Shown here: piece by piece, positions 18,529 to 28,002 of the stretch
Position numbering within the stretch: the stretch's first letter is position 1
How the letters are laid out: every line of letters starts with the position of its first letter
Assembly (NCBI GenBank): GCA_964553775.1
Contig: CAZKLU010000001.1
Coordinates: forward strand, 22,554-86,553
DNA length: 64,000 nucleotides
DNA from: RUG626 sp964553775
GTDB taxonomy: Bacteria > Bacillota > Clostridia > Oscillospirales > Oscillospiraceae
Direction: 5' to 3'
The notes under the pieces: model-generated
The model's input: the letters and a program-made list of their open reading frames with translations, nothing else
Databases searched by the model: none
What the model was told of the DNA's origin: nothing
Made by a program: the position numbers and the translations under genes

Positions 18529-19986
18529 TTAAGTCAAGTCAGCAAGTCCGGGTTTTGAGAGTATTTCGTTAATGCGGATTCCGAAATTATCATCTATAAC
18601 CACAACATCGCCGTGGGCTATGCACTTGCCGTTTACGAACACGTCCACCTGATCTCCCGCGAGCTTATCAAGGACAACAAGAGAACCTTTAGACAGATTG
18701 AGAATTTCCTGCACTTTTTTGCGTGTTCTTCCGATTTCGACCGCGATTTCAAGGGGAACGCCCATAATAAGGTCAAGGTTCTGCGCCTGCTCCTCATTAA
18801 GCTCTGTCTCGTTCTGGAGCTTAGGCATACTGACCGCTTTTGTCTGTATGACTTTGTTTTTGTTCTCTTTTTCCTTCTCCTTGTCCTCAGTCGGCTGATA
18901 GCCTGCGGGCGGCATATAATACATTGGCGGATACATCATCTGCATCTGCTGCGGATCCATCCCGTAATATGGATAATACGGAGGAGGCGGGTACTGTCCG
19001 GCGGGTGCGCCCGCGTTCTGCGCGGACATTGGCATTGTCGGACCCGGCACCTGCTGCGCCTGAGCCTGAGCCGGTGCGGGTGCGGGTGACGGCGGGGTAT
19101 TGCCTGACATACCGCTCATCATGCGCTCTATCTCTTCCTGACTCATCACGCCGCCTGACGATGAAGCTGCGGGAGGCGGAGCGGGAGACGGCGGAGCGGA
19201 CTGCATACCGCCCATCATGCGCTCTATTTCCTCCTGACTCATCACACCGCCTGACGATGCGGGAGCGGGAGACGGCGGAGCAGAAGCGGACATACCGCCC
19301 ATCATGCGTTCAATTTCCTCCTGGCTCATCACGCCGCCTGACGGTTCCGGCGCGGGAGCGGGTTCAGGTTCCGGCTGCTCATCCTCATCCTCGCCCAGTC
19401 CGAATCCGGCGATAAGTTCCTTCGCCAGCTTGACGGACATCACATTCATAAACCGGCTCTCCATGGAACCTTCGATTGAAAGCGAGAACTCGACCACAAC
19501 AACAGTCGCTGTAGGATCCGGAAGTCTGTCTTTAAGAATTGAGGATACGTTGTCACCATCGAATGTTGTCGGTGTTGAGATATTCACCATCTTGCCGAGG
19601 AAATCGCTCAAGGCTGTCGCGGCGGAACCCATCATCTGGTTCATAACCTCGCAGACCGCGCTCAATGTCAGATCGTTAAGCTCAAATTCCTCTTCCGGTG
19701 TCTCCATCCCCATCAGAATATCGACAATAACCTTCACATCGGACATCTTGAGAAGCATAAGGTTGCTTCCCTCAAGTCCCGTTACATATTGGATCTCAAC
19801 GCCCACCGCCGGTTCCAAATCGCCAAGTGTAAAATCCGCGACACGAATCACAGACACTTTTGGCGTTGTAATATCGACTCTGTGATCAAGCATATTGGAA
19901 ACAGCCGTCGCTGACGAGCCAAGGCTGATATTCATTATTTCACCGATAGCGTCAAGCTCTATCGGATTAAAAGTCTTATTGCTCAT
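18529..19986 (-). CDS. fliY: Motor switch phosphatase FliY with triplicated linker motif
   Basis: 485 residues. About 1-200 is a CheC-like phosphatase domain with two intact ExxN sites (EIMNISLGSSATA and EVMNQMMGSAATA). About 400-480 is a FliN (SpoA) domain that builds the C-ring (VPLEIAVEIGRTRKKVQEIL, GDQVDVFVNGKCIAHGDVVV). FliY normally begins with a FliM-like CheY-binding peptide (LSQEEIDALL type); this one does not. Instead the roughly 180-residue Pro/Ala/Met-rich linker carries three near-identical copies of SGGVMSQEEIERMM at residues 216-232, 245-261 and 277-293. The start overlaps fliM by 11 bases. Confidence 0.92.
   Translation of the reverse strand: MSNKTFNPIELDAIGEIMNISLGSSATAVSNMLDHRVDITTPKVSVIRVADFTLGDLEPAVGVEIQYVTGLEGSNLMLLKMSDVKVIVDILMGMETPEEEFELNDLTLSAVCEVMNQMMGSAATALSDFLGKMVNISTPTTFDGDNVSSILKDRLPDPTATVVVVEFSLSIEGSMESRFMNVMSVKLAKELIAGFGLGEDEDEQPEPEPAPAPEPSGGVMSQEEIERMMGGMSASAPPSPAPASSGGVMSQEEIERMMGGMQSAPPSPAPPPAASSSGGVMSQEEIERMMSGMSGNTPPSPAPAPAQAQAQQVPGPTMPMSAQNAGAPAGQYPPPPYYPYYGMDPQQMQMMYPPMYYMPPAGYQPTEDKEKEKENKNKVIQTKAVSMPKLQNETELNEEQAQNLDLIMGVPLEIAVEIGRTRKKVQEILNLSKGSLVVLDKLAGDQVDVFVNGKCIAHGDVVVIDDNFGIRINEILSKPGLADLT
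19108..19341 (-). repeat. Three 51-bp in-frame repeats inside fliY
   Basis: Units at 19291-19341, 19204-19254 and 19108-19158 encode the same 17-residue motif (SGGVMSQEEIERMM plus G/S-GM). They are joined by Pro/Ser/Ala spacers of 12 and 15 residues. DNA identity is high but synonymous changes are present (for example atttcctcctga versus tctcttcctgac), so the copies are not a fresh duplication or an assembly artefact. Confidence 0.9.
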
Positions 19987-21067
19987 CTTCCTGCTCGCTC
20001 CCTCCTTTTATGCTGCCATATACATCCTGTATTTTGACGGCTATTTTTTTCTCATGTGTACCCATAAGTCCGCTAAACCATTGTCGTCCGCCAATACGAA
20101 GCGAGACGGCGGAATCTTTTTTCAGACCCATATCTATGACATCCCCGACATTCAAACTGTAAATATCCTGAAGCTGTACAGTAGTTCTGCCAAGCTCCGC
20201 GATAATATCCAATGAAGAGTCCTTGATATTCGAGTAAATATCCTCTGACCTGTTCTCCCGATCGACGCGGGTCGTGTTATTCTGCTTTTGTATTTCCTCA
20301 AAAACGGTACTTAGAACCGAATCCGGCATACAGACATCTATATGCCCCTCGCAGTTCTGGAATTTAATATTGAGGCTGACGAGTATGACCGTCTCCTCAA
20401 TGCTGATAAGCTGCATCATTGTCGGATTCGGCTCCACCCGTTCAAATACAAAGCTGAGATCCACATAACTCTCCCAGCTGCTGCCCATTACGGAGACGAA
20501 GTCCTCCATCAGATTCTTGTATAGGCTCAAATCGAGAGATGTAAACGTGTAATCCGCCGGCAGATCGTCCTCAACATCGCCGTTGCCGCCCATCAATCTG
20601 TCCATCATGCTCACCATGACAGTGGGGCTTGCACAGACGATTACCGGATCGCTGCTTCGTTTGCCGTTCATCATCAAATATGTGAGAGAGACGACTTCTC
20701 CGTCTATCAGCGCGTTTGAGAACTCAAAGTAACGCTGTTCATCCACCGTATCAACCTCAACCTCGCAGGATGTATGCAGCAGACCGTTTATTCGGGTATT
20801 CAGAACCTTTGAGTAGTTCTCGAATATACTGTTGAGTATCTTTATTCTCTCTCTGGTATATTTACGCGGGCTGCGGAAATCGTATTTCAGATATTTCTTT
20901 TTCGGTTCTAATTTAAGCGGCTGTTCCTTGCCGTTTTGTGCGTCAGCGGGCGTGCCGGGGGAGGAACCCTGACTGCCGGAGCTTGCGTCTTTACCCCCGC
21001 TGTTTCCGCCTCCAAGTGCCGCGCTTATGAGTGCGTCTATTTGACTTTGCGACAGTACTTCAGCCAT
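19976..21067 (-). CDS. fliM: Flagellar motor switch protein FliM
   Basis: The start is ATG at 21067 (a GTG one codon earlier is worse spaced from AGAGG). The N-terminal CheY-P docking peptide is a single copy (AEVLSQSQIDALISAALGG), followed by a Gly/Ser-rich linker. The middle domain (about 85-275) has the CheC-like fold with the GGNGDVEDD segment, and the C-terminus is a SpoA domain (DIIAELGRTTVQLQDIYSLNVGDVI). FliM sits in the C-ring and transmits CheY-P binding to FliG. Confidence 0.94.
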   Translation of the reverse strand: MAEVLSQSQIDALISAALGGGNSGGKDASSGSQGSSPGTPADAQNGKEQPLKLEPKKKYLKYDFRSPRKYTRERIKILNSIFENYSKVLNTRINGLLHTSCEVEVDTVDEQRYFEFSNALIDGEVVSLTYLMMNGKRSSDPVIVCASPTVMVSMMDRLMGGNGDVEDDLPADYTFTSLDLSLYKNLMEDFVSVMGSSWESYVDLSFVFERVEPNPTMMQLISIEETVILVSLNIKFQNCEGHIDVCMPDSVLSTVFEEIQKQNNTTRVDRENRSEDIYSNIKDSSLDIIAELGRTTVQLQDIYSLNVGDVIDMGLKKDSAVSLRIGGRQWFSGLMGTHEKKIAVKIQDVYGSIKGGSEQEDEQ

Positions 21068-21108
21068 CACTCAACCTCTTTTACTGTTTTAGTACACGGC
21101 TTTATTAT

Positions 21109-22029
21109 TCAATCTTCCAGATCAGCCGTATCAGTCTCCGCTGTTTCCGCGTCAGTCCCGGAGATTTCCTCCTCCGACATTTCAGTCTCGGCTGATTCCG
21201 TCTCTTCTGTTTCGGGATTCGACACTCCTATCATAGTATAATACTGTTCAATACTGTCTCCAAGCTCGTCCATCAAATCATATCCGGTAACAAGGATCTC
21301 GACACGTCTGTTTTTTGCTCTGTTCTCCGCTGTATCATTAGGCGCGACAGGTCTGTGCTGACCGTAGCCCACGCTTACTATTTTAGCGGCATCAAGAGTA
21401 GAGTGCAGCTGTATATACGAGGCTGCGTTAGCGGCTCTCTGTGAGGAAAGCGTTCTGTCCCACTCAACGCGGTTCGGCTCTGTAGTGCTTCCCTGCGCGG
21501 TATGACCCATCACACGCACCTCGTCAATATACTCGCTCGTCTGGCTGAACATATCCGCCACGACGGAGAGAACCTCCTCGCCGTCGGCGCGTATTTCATA
21601 GCTTTCACCGTCAAAGAACACCGTATCTCTGAACGATATAAACACATACCCGTCGCCCTCGGAAACCTGGATGCTGTCCGCCATATCGCTGTTCTCCGCG
21701 AAAGCAAGCAGCTTCTGGTACAATTCGTCGAACGCGGCGTTTATTTCCTCCTGTCTCGCGACAAGATCCTCAAGGGTAAGCGTACCCTCGCCGGCTTCGC
21801 CGTTATTTTCCATCTCAGCGTCGGAGCTTGGTCCATCGTTTCCGCCAACTATCTCGGTCTGGTCGGGTATACTGTCGGGGTTAAAACTCATGACGAGAGC
21901 TTTCCACTTCTCCTCGCTTATCGTGGACATTGAATACAGCAGGACAAAGAAACACAGTAAAAGCGTAACCATGTCACCGTATGTGTCCATCCAGTTAGCT
22001 CCGCCACCGCCGCTGCTCTTCCTTTTCAT
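21109..22029 (-). CDS. motB: Flagellar stator protein MotB
   Basis: 306 residues. A short cytoplasmic N-terminus is followed by one membrane helix with the ion-channel Asp in NWMDTYGDMVTLLLCFFVLLYSMS. The C-terminal OmpA-like peptidoglycan-binding domain is at about 130-262 (RVMGHTAQGS, NAASYIQLHSTLDAAKIVSVGYGQHRPVAPN). A roughly 40-residue acidic tail (rich in Glu, Thr, Ala) extends past the usual end of the domain. Transcribed after motA. fliL, usually placed between motB and fliM in clostridia, is absent. Confidence 0.94.
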   Translation of the reverse strand: MKRKSSGGGGANWMDTYGDMVTLLLCFFVLLYSMSTISEEKWKALVMSFNPDSIPDQTEIVGGNDGPSSDAEMENNGEAGEGTLTLEDLVARQEEINAAFDELYQKLLAFAENSDMADSIQVSEGDGYVFISFRDTVFFDGESYEIRADGEEVLSVVADMFSQTSEYIDEVRVMGHTAQGSTTEPNRVEWDRTLSSQRAANAASYIQLHSTLDAAKIVSVGYGQHRPVAPNDTAENRAKNRRVEILVTGYDLMDELGDSIEQYYTMIGVSNPETEETESAETEMSEEEISGTDAETAETDTADLED

Positions 22030-22057
22030 ACAGCGCAGCCCCCTTTGTCAATAATGT

Positions 22058-22882
22058 TCATTGTTCGTTGCCGGTATTGGCGGCACCGCCTTTTTTAGGC
22101 TGTTCAGCGTTGCGCCCCTTCTGGTCGATAAATGTAAGGAGCCGTTCGCGCAGGAATTTCGGGTTCTCGCCTGACTGTATACCTGCGATTCCCTCGACAA
22201 CTATCTGCTTGCAGAGAACCTCCTCTTCATCCTGTGTTCTCAGGTGGGTGGCTATCGGTCCGAATATCATGTGTGCCAGAATACAGCCGTACAGTGTCGT
22301 AATAAGAGCGGTACCCATATCGCTGCCGAGGTTGCTGCTGCCTTCCGCGACATTAAGACCCTTACACATATTGATAAGACCGACGAGAGTACCGACCATT
22401 CCGAATGCCGGAGCGACCGATGATGCTTTCTCATACATCGCGGCTGTGGCATCGTGGCGTGCCGACATCTGCTCAATATCATTTTCAAGTACGCTTCTTA
22501 CTCTGTCGGCGTCGCTGCCGTCCATCAGGAGCATGATAGCCTGCTTGAAAAACGGATCCTGCTGCGTGTTCGCCATCTCCTCAAGAGAGAGAAGACCGTC
22601 TTTTCTCGCTTTCTGCGCCAGTTCCGTGAGCTGGTCAACGTAAAGGCTCGGATTAAAACGCTTCGTATTGAGAATAATACCAAAGTGCTTAGGTATATTT
22701 GCGAGCATTTTAGTCGGGAAGCTCGCGACAACGATCGCGACTGTACAGCCGACCGTTATCATTATACTCGGACCATCGAAGAAGTTTATGAGCTTCGTCA
22801 CGTCAAGCTGCGGAAAACCCAACATTCCAAGCAAAATAAAGACTATAGCTAATACAAGACCGATAAAATAAGTTATATTCAT
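22058..22882 (-). CDS. motA: Flagellar stator protein MotA
   Basis: 274 residues, four membrane helices. The conserved segments KASSVAPAFGMVGTLVGLINM and SDMGTALITTLYGCILAHMIF form the ion path, and the cytoplasmic loop between helices 2 and 3 contacts FliG. It forms the stator ring with MotB. It follows flbD, as in many clostridial operons. Confidence 0.94.
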   Translation of the reverse strand: MNITYFIGLVLAIVFILLGMLGFPQLDVTKLINFFDGPSIMITVGCTVAIVVASFPTKMLANIPKHFGIILNTKRFNPSLYVDQLTELAQKARKDGLLSLEEMANTQQDPFFKQAIMLLMDGSDADRVRSVLENDIEQMSARHDATAAMYEKASSVAPAFGMVGTLVGLINMCKGLNVAEGSSNLGSDMGTALITTLYGCILAHMIFGPIATHLRTQDEEEVLCKQIVVEGIAGIQSGENPKFLRERLLTFIDQKGRNAEQPKKGGAANTGNEQ

Positions 22883-23004
22883 TTTTGTCTTTCACCCACT
22901 CAGTATTACATTTGCAGATGCACCCGAACGAGGTCTGTATGCCAAATCCGCCGGACGATCAATTACATAAAACCTGCCCGAACAAATATGTTATACGCCC
23001 GTAC

Positions 23005-23226
23005 TCAAAGCCCGCGCCTGTCCTCTACCGTAAGCTGCCGATGTATGTCCATAACCTTGGCGTTATAATCGGTTATCTTTCTGATTATCTCGTCTCCGCT
23101 CTCGCGGACTATGTAGTATTCATGGTTCATCATAACAACCTTTGATTCCGGTATAAACTCTATGCACTGTATTTGATTGTGGTTGACAAGGAACCTTTCG
23201 CGGTTCATCTTTGTCAGCATTATCAT
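23005..23226 (-). CDS. flbD: FlbD family flagellar protein
   Basis: 73 residues. The fold is compact with the FlbD signature: MIMLTKMNRERFLVNHNQIQCIE, VVMMNHEYYIVRES, then DEIIRKITDYNAKV. The ATG at 23226 has AAGGAG 9 bases upstream. The role is unclear in most species; the gene is almost always placed between flgE and motA, as here. It has long flanking spacers (121 and 432 bases). Confidence 0.88.
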   Translation of the reverse strand: MIMLTKMNRERFLVNHNQIQCIEFIPESKVVMMNHEYYIVRESGDEIIRKITDYNAKVMDIHRQLTVEDRRGL

Positions 23227-23540
23227 AACGACGCACTCCTTCTATAGTTTTGATACGGCAAAGCTGTGCCGGAAATTGTTTATGCTTTCATCGTGCCGGC
23301 GGCGCGAGACTCTGAAAACCGGAACCCTGATTTTCCGGTATTCAATGACCGCGATTCCGCATAATAACCATTTTCTATTTTACATCATTTTGATTTAATT
23401 TGCAAGCCCCTAAAAAAATATTTTGGAATATGGCTGATACAACAATTAAACCGCCGTTTTGACGCTATTATTCGTCAAAGTAACCATAAATCTGACTGAT
23501 AATTATCGCGCATATTGGTTAAAAGCCGCCTGAGATATTA
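23227..23540. other. Leader region of flbD-motA-motB
   Basis: About 310 bases between a terminator (23541-23578) and flbD. It is AT-rich in its upstream half. A promoter restarting transcription would be expected because the flgE transcript appears to end upstream. I found no clean TTGACA/TATAAT pair and no clear sigma-28 match; a GCGCGATAA sequence on the minus strand near 23506-23514 only partly resembles a sigma-28 -10. Confidence 0.35.
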
Positions 23541-23578
23541 AAAAGCACCGCCCCGGAGCGTTTTGGGTGTTCCGGGGC
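23541..23578 (-). terminator. Terminator after flgE
   Basis: On the minus strand an 8-bp GC-rich stem GCCCCGGA / TCCGGGGC (23550-23578, 13-base loop) is followed shortly by TTTTTAA. It lies about 80 bases after the flgE stop. It splits the flagellar gene set into at least two transcripts unless read through. Confidence 0.75.
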
Positions 23579-23658
23579 AAGATTTCGCGTCAGGCAGGCT
23601 TGCGTCTTTCGTTACCCGCGTGCCGTCATGCGGCTGGGAAATTTATAGTGCTGTAAAA

Positions 23659-24718
23659 TTATCTCTTCATGTTGACAAGCTCTTCAAGCATTGAGTCTGT
23701 CACCGTGACGATTCTCGTATTCGCCTGATAGCCGCGCTGGATCATGATCATGTTTGTGATTTCGTTCGCGAGGTCGGTACCGGATGATTCAAGACCGCCG
23801 GTTATGATTTCCGTGCTGCCCGCGCTCTCCACCGTGAGTTCGGTTATATCACCGTCACCGGTGGGGACGTACTGAACCGCGCCGCCAACTGTAGTGAGGT
23901 GTACGTTGCCCGCGCCGCCAAGAGCCTGATAGTAACGTCCGTCAACGTGCGTAACGCCGTTCGGGCTGTCAACCTTCGCGATTGCTATGTAGCCGAGAGT
24001 GTAAACCTTGTCGTCGCTTGTCGTGATTGAAATGCAGCCTGTCTTGGACTCGATAGAGAAGCTGTTCACCGTGACGCGCTGCGGCTCCTCNNNNNNNNNN
24101 NNNNNNNNNNNNNNNNNNNNNNNNNNNNNNNNNNNNNNNNNNNNNNNNNNNNNNNNNNNNNNNNNNNNNNNNNNNNNNNNNNNNNNNNNNCTGTGTTGCA
24201 TATGGGAGACGGATAGCGGTAAGGATCGGGCTTATCACCGTGTCACCCTCATTACCTTCATCGTCCTCGGTCGCAAGGAAACCGTACACTACGTTGCCTT
24301 CGCCATCAACAAGGTAGCCGTCCTTGACATCGAAATTGCCGAGGCGTGTCAGGTACATACCCTGAAGCGACTCCTGATCGGTAACGCCGAGCTTCGTCTT
24401 GTCACCTACAACGAAGAAGCCATCGCCATCGATCACGCAGTCAAGAGCCTGTGCCGTAGGCGAATAGTTCTTACTGCTCATATCGAGATCTATCGTGCCA
24501 ATGGAGCAGCCGTAGCCTATTTGCGCGGGGTTGCGTCCGCCCATCGTGTCCGTACCGTTTGAACCTGTTCTGCTTGTTGTATAGAGCGACTCGTTGAACG
24601 TGTAACGTGTAGCTTTATAGCCATATGTATTTACGTTTGAGATGTTATTGCCTATTACGTTGAGTGCGCTCATGTGAGCGCGCAAGCCCGCAACAGCCGC
24701 GTACATTGCGCCAGTCAT
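23659..24718 (-). CDS. flgE: Flagellar hook protein FlgE, interrupted by an assembly gap
   Basis: The N-terminal part (start ATG 24718) has the hook/rod motif LNVIGNNISNVNTYGYKATR and VIDGDGFFVVGD. The C-terminal part ends with GTDLANEITNMIMIQRGYQANTRIVTVTDSMLEEL. Between them are 100 N (24091-24190). The two halves lie in different frames across the gap only because the N-run is a placeholder of unknown true length, so this is one gene, not two. The known parts total about 318 residues; clostridial FlgE is often longer because of domain insertions. It forms the hook that links rod and filament. Confidence 0.9.
24091..24190. other. Assembly gap (100 N)
   Basis: Exactly 100 undetermined bases inside flgE. 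The round size is typical of a scaffold gap with unknown length. The missing sequence encodes the middle of the hook protein. Confidence 0.98.
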
Positions 24719-24810
24719 TTAACAAAAAATCTCCTTTCTCGCGTGGCACCGCCGACAGGAAGTCATTCGGGCTTCCCGTCACAGCATCCTGAAAGGACCT
24801 GCTGTCTGTT

Positions 24811-25203
24811 TTACAGGAGCACGGCACCGTCAATGTTTGTAAAAATGTTTTCCTTCATTTCCTCCTGCGACATAGTAGTAATAACGCGCCCGTAGGGAAT
24901 GTTAATAATAAACGCCTGATTTGTATCGAACGCGAGTATATTTTTCGCGCCTTTTTCCTGCGCTTTTTCAACCGATTCGCTCAATTTATCCACGAGAGTC
25001 GGCGTAAGCTCTATTCCGCGTTCCTCAGCTCTTGCCAGAGCGTGTTTAGAAAAGTTAATGGTTCGGGCTTCGGAGCCGCTGCCCTCAGCGCACTTTTTCA
25101 GCATATCGCTGAATGATGCTCTTCCGCCGTTTCCGTTCTTCTTTTCCGAATTGCCGATAACCGGACTTGATCCAACGCTGACACTGCTAATATTGTTCAG
25201 CAC
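24811..25203 (-). CDS. Flagellar operon protein, TIGR02530 family
   Basis: 130 residues. The central block (INFSKHALARAEERGIELTP, then EKAQEKGAKNILAFDTNQAFIINI) matches the small flagellar operon protein family found between flgD and flgE in Firmicutes; its function is unknown. Start is GTG at 25203, with AGAGGGGG 8 bases upstream. Position is canonical. Confidence 0.85.
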   Translation of the reverse strand: MLNNISSVSVGSSPVIGNSEKKNGNGGRASFSDMLKKCAEGSGSEARTINFSKHALARAEERGIELTPTLVDKLSESVEKAQEKGAKNILAFDTNQAFIINIPYGRVITTMSQEEMKENIFTNIDGAVLL

Positions 25204-25287
25204 AGCAGAGACCCCCTCTCTTTCACATCTTTTTCCGATTTCGGGTAAAAATCTTTATGTACAATATATTTCCGGTTCAGTCTCAAT

Positions 25288-25962
25288 TCAGCCGGAAACC
25301 AGATCCCACGCGCTGTCGTTATTACTGAGCGCAATACCGTCCTCCGGAGTCTGTGAAGCCGCGTCAACCACGGTATCATAAGTCTCGGAAACCGCTTCCT
25401 CGGTGTTGGTTTCGTTCGCGGTATCGACTGTACCTGTGTCTGTGGCTTCAACGTCAATATCCGAATCTTCATCATCGTCACTGACTACATCCGTCAGAGC
25501 TTCGTCCGGCAGCTTGCCTACCGCAAGAATATCGGTAAGATAATAGCACTTGTCAGGATCATCATCAAGGAAAATCACCTGTTCGCCGCCCAGAAGACCT
25601 GTGCCTGTGACTTCTCCGTAAATCTCTTTAAGCTCGTTTCCGTTGCCTGTGTAAAGTCCTATTGTAACATTTTTGCCTACAAGAGATGCCGCGTATGTGA
25701 GTGTGGTGGAATCGTTCAGAAGTGTATTGACGTTTGTCAAAGTCTCAATAGTTGTCATCTGAACCATCATGCTCATCATTTCGCTCATATCGGCGGTATC
25801 ATCAATCGACTGGTTCTCAAGCATTGTCACCATCAGCGTCAGAAAGTCGGTCATATCAAGGCTTTCGCCCGCGTCCACATTAGTGCTGTTCTTTGCTGTC
25901 TGCGTTGTGGCGGTTATCATGCTTGTGTTTATGTTGCTGCTCAAATCTGTCATGTAGCTCAT
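25288..25962 (-). CDS. flgD: Hook-capping scaffold FlgD
   Basis: The start is ATG at 25962; the longer frame begins with a TTG inside the ribosome site. 224 residues. The conserved N-terminal FlgD motif is present (LDMTDFLTLMVTMLENQSIDD, then MVQMTTIETLTNVN). The C-terminus is a roughly 80-residue acidic, Thr/Val-rich tail with little fold signature. FlgD caps the growing hook and is lost when the hook is complete. It lies after fliK and before the TIGR02530 gene. Confidence 0.9.
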   Translation of the reverse strand: MSYMTDLSSNINTSMITATTQTAKNSTNVDAGESLDMTDFLTLMVTMLENQSIDDTADMSEMMSMMVQMTTIETLTNVNTLLNDSTTLTYAASLVGKNVTIGLYTGNGNELKEIYGEVTGTGLLGGEQVIFLDDDPDKCYYLTDILAVGKLPDEALTDVVSDDDEDSDIDVEATDTGTVDTANETNTEEAVSETYDTVVDAASQTPEDGIALSNNDSAWDLVSG

Positions 25963-25995
25963 ATTGCTTTTACTTCTCCTTTCCAAAGGGTCAAG

Positions 25996-27288
25996 TTAAA
26001 CCGCGGCACCGTCAAGTCCTACAAGACCAAGTCTCAGCTTCTGCATGAAGTCCATTGTGTCACTCTGCTTACGCTTCTTCGGCTGCTCCTGCTGTCCCTG
26101 TCTGCCGCTGTCCTGCTGGTCGTTCGGGTTGAGGTACCGGTTCTCCGTTCCGTCGCTTTTCTGCACCTCGACTTTGACATCGGTGCCTGTATTTGCCGCG
26201 ATAATATTTTGCAGATTTGATGTGCCGCGTTCAAGAAGTGCCGCCGTCTTTGCGTTTGTTGTGTGCATTACGATACTTATAACGCCGTTTTCGGTTCTGG
26301 TAATCTCAACGGTCAGCTTGCCGAGACTCGCGGGGCTTAACGTAATCTCAACCTTGTTGTAATCTGTCTCAATGGAGGCACCGAGTTTATCCGCAAGCTG
26401 CTCAATAGCGTCCTCCGCCTCAATGTTGACAGTCTCACGCACGGGTTCCGCGACTTTTACGGGCGTGGCTCTATCATTCTCGAAAAGCGGCACCGATGTT
26501 CCGGCATCCTTGTCTCCGTCCTGAAGCAGCTTATCGCTCTCTTCATCATCGTATTCCGTCAGCGTGTTATCCCCATCGGGCAAATTATCTGTATCGGCAG
26601 CGACTGTTGTTTCGGAAACGTAGTCTGTCTGCTCCGTCTGCGGTTCGGTACTGAGTAATGACGGCTGCTCAGAGGATATTTCAGACTTTTCCGCTGCCGC
26701 GTTCTCCGGTATTACGCTCTCCGTCACTACGGTAAAGCTCCCCGCGGTATCAGCCGCGCTGTTTTCAAGAGACTCTCCAATATCGGAAACTATCTCAGGC
26801 AGCGAGACATTCTCCGTTACTTCGGTGTCAACAAGCGATGTCAATACCATATTGACCTCCGGAACAGTCTCGTTCAAAGCGGCATTTTCAAATGTATCGG
26901 CGTACTGTATTTCAGGGCGTACCGTCTGCACAAGTCCAACAGCAAGGACAAGATTGTCATCCTCATCGCCGCTGTTCTGAATAACAGGTTTCTCAACCTT
27001 CTCCGCGTGTTCCGGCTTCTCCCGAACAGCATTGTCTGTCACAACGGAGTTATCGCGGTTGTCCGCGTCCGATACAACAGTGTTGTCGCTGCTATCGGTT
27101 TCTGACGTATCTGATGTGTCCGCGCTTTTTTTGGCAGTGCTGACTGTTCCGCTGTCCGATTTGCGGCGAATAAGAGCGTCAAAGGTGTCGGTGCCATACG
27201 ATGTGTCGGTTCTGCTGTCAAAGTTCGCCGCCTGAAAATTCTGTGTCCGGCTGAAGAGCTGCTGCGTAAGCAAATTTAATGTATCCAT
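25996..27288 (-). CDS. fliK: Hook-length control protein FliK
   Basis: The start is ATG at 27288, 11 bases after AAGGAGG; the GTG at 27300 falls inside the ribosome site. About 430 residues. The first 280 residues are low-complexity (Asp, Ser, Thr, Glu, Val), as usual for the ruler region. The C-terminal domain (DAIEQLADKLGASIE, then ITLSPASLGKLTVEI and LLERGTSNLQNII) is the FliK hook-switch domain that contacts FlhB. The last residues are basic and Gln-rich. Located between fliJ and flgD. Confidence 0.9.
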   Translation of the reverse strand: MDTLNLLTQQLFSRTQNFQAANFDSRTDTSYGTDTFDALIRRKSDSGTVSTAKKSADTSDTSETDSSDNTVVSDADNRDNSVVTDNAVREKPEHAEKVEKPVIQNSGDEDDNLVLAVGLVQTVRPEIQYADTFENAALNETVPEVNMVLTSLVDTEVTENVSLPEIVSDIGESLENSAADTAGSFTVVTESVIPENAAAEKSEISSEQPSLLSTEPQTEQTDYVSETTVAADTDNLPDGDNTLTEYDDEESDKLLQDGDKDAGTSVPLFENDRATPVKVAEPVRETVNIEAEDAIEQLADKLGASIETDYNKVEITLSPASLGKLTVEITRTENGVISIVMHTTNAKTAALLERGTSNLQNIIAANTGTDVKVEVQKSDGTENRYLNPNDQQDSGRQGQQEQPKKRKQSDTMDFMQKLRLGLVGLDGAAV

Positions 27289-27411
27289 GATTCTTTTCAC
27301 CTCCTTTCAATATACTGCCGCAAGCCTTTATGCCCACGGCATACCGCGATAGCAATAAATCTATTTCCGCGCACCTGAATCCGCTAAACAGATCCGGCGC
27401 GCAGCATAAAA

Positions 27412-27867
27412 TCACTCGGCGAAGCTGACACTCATGGCGCGTCGTGCCGCCGTGAGATCGTCTATTGACTTCTCCTCCGCCTTCATGACTGCGGTATCAT
27501 ATTCCTTTTGACGTATCTCTCTGAGACGCTCAAGGCTGTGGATCTCCTTACGCATATCAACAACCTCAAGTCTTTTACTCTCGGTTCTCTTTTTGATTCT
27601 TGCGAGAGCTTCTTCCTCACGGCGCAGTCTTGACATAAGCACATCCTGACTTGTTTGCGCTTCAAGAGCCTCAACTACCGTCATTCCGTTCCTTTTCTTT
27701 TCATCGTACTCGCTGACATAATTCGTCAGGATCTTATCCGCGTTGTCTCTCGCGCTCTGCTGCGCCCGTTCCTGCGACTGCAACCGCGAAAGCTCCAGCA
27801 TTAGCACATCAAGCTGCTGCTCCTTGAAATTAAGTACAGATTGAAGCTGAAACCGAAATTTCTTCAT
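27412..27867 (-). CDS. fliJ: Flagellar export chaperone FliJ
   Basis: 151 residues, almost entirely coiled coil, starting KKFRFQLQSVLNFKEQQLD, the typical FliJ beginning. FliJ binds the FliI ATPase hexamer and FlhA and helps energise export. It lies 135 bases after fliI and upstream of fliK. Confidence 0.88.
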   Translation of the reverse strand: MKKFRFQLQSVLNFKEQQLDVLMLELSRLQSQERAQQSARDNADKILTNYVSEYDEKKRNGMTVVEALEAQTSQDVLMSRLRREEEALARIKKRTESKRLEVVDMRKEIHSLERLREIRQKEYDTAVMKAEEKSIDDLTAARRAMSVSFAE

Positions 27868-28002
27868 ACATCCATCCCTGTTTTTTATCGACAGTTTTCG
27901 CCTTGATTTAATGGTTTGCTCTTAAAAAAATAAATTGATTTATCTTTCACGCGCCGCCGACCGGCGGGGTCTGCAGGATACTGTATTTCCAGATTCCTGC
28001 CG

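Noticed and set aside
23659..24718. Two separate hook genes
   Set aside because: The N-terminal and C-terminal halves are complementary parts of one FlgE; the frame change is due to the 100-N placeholder.
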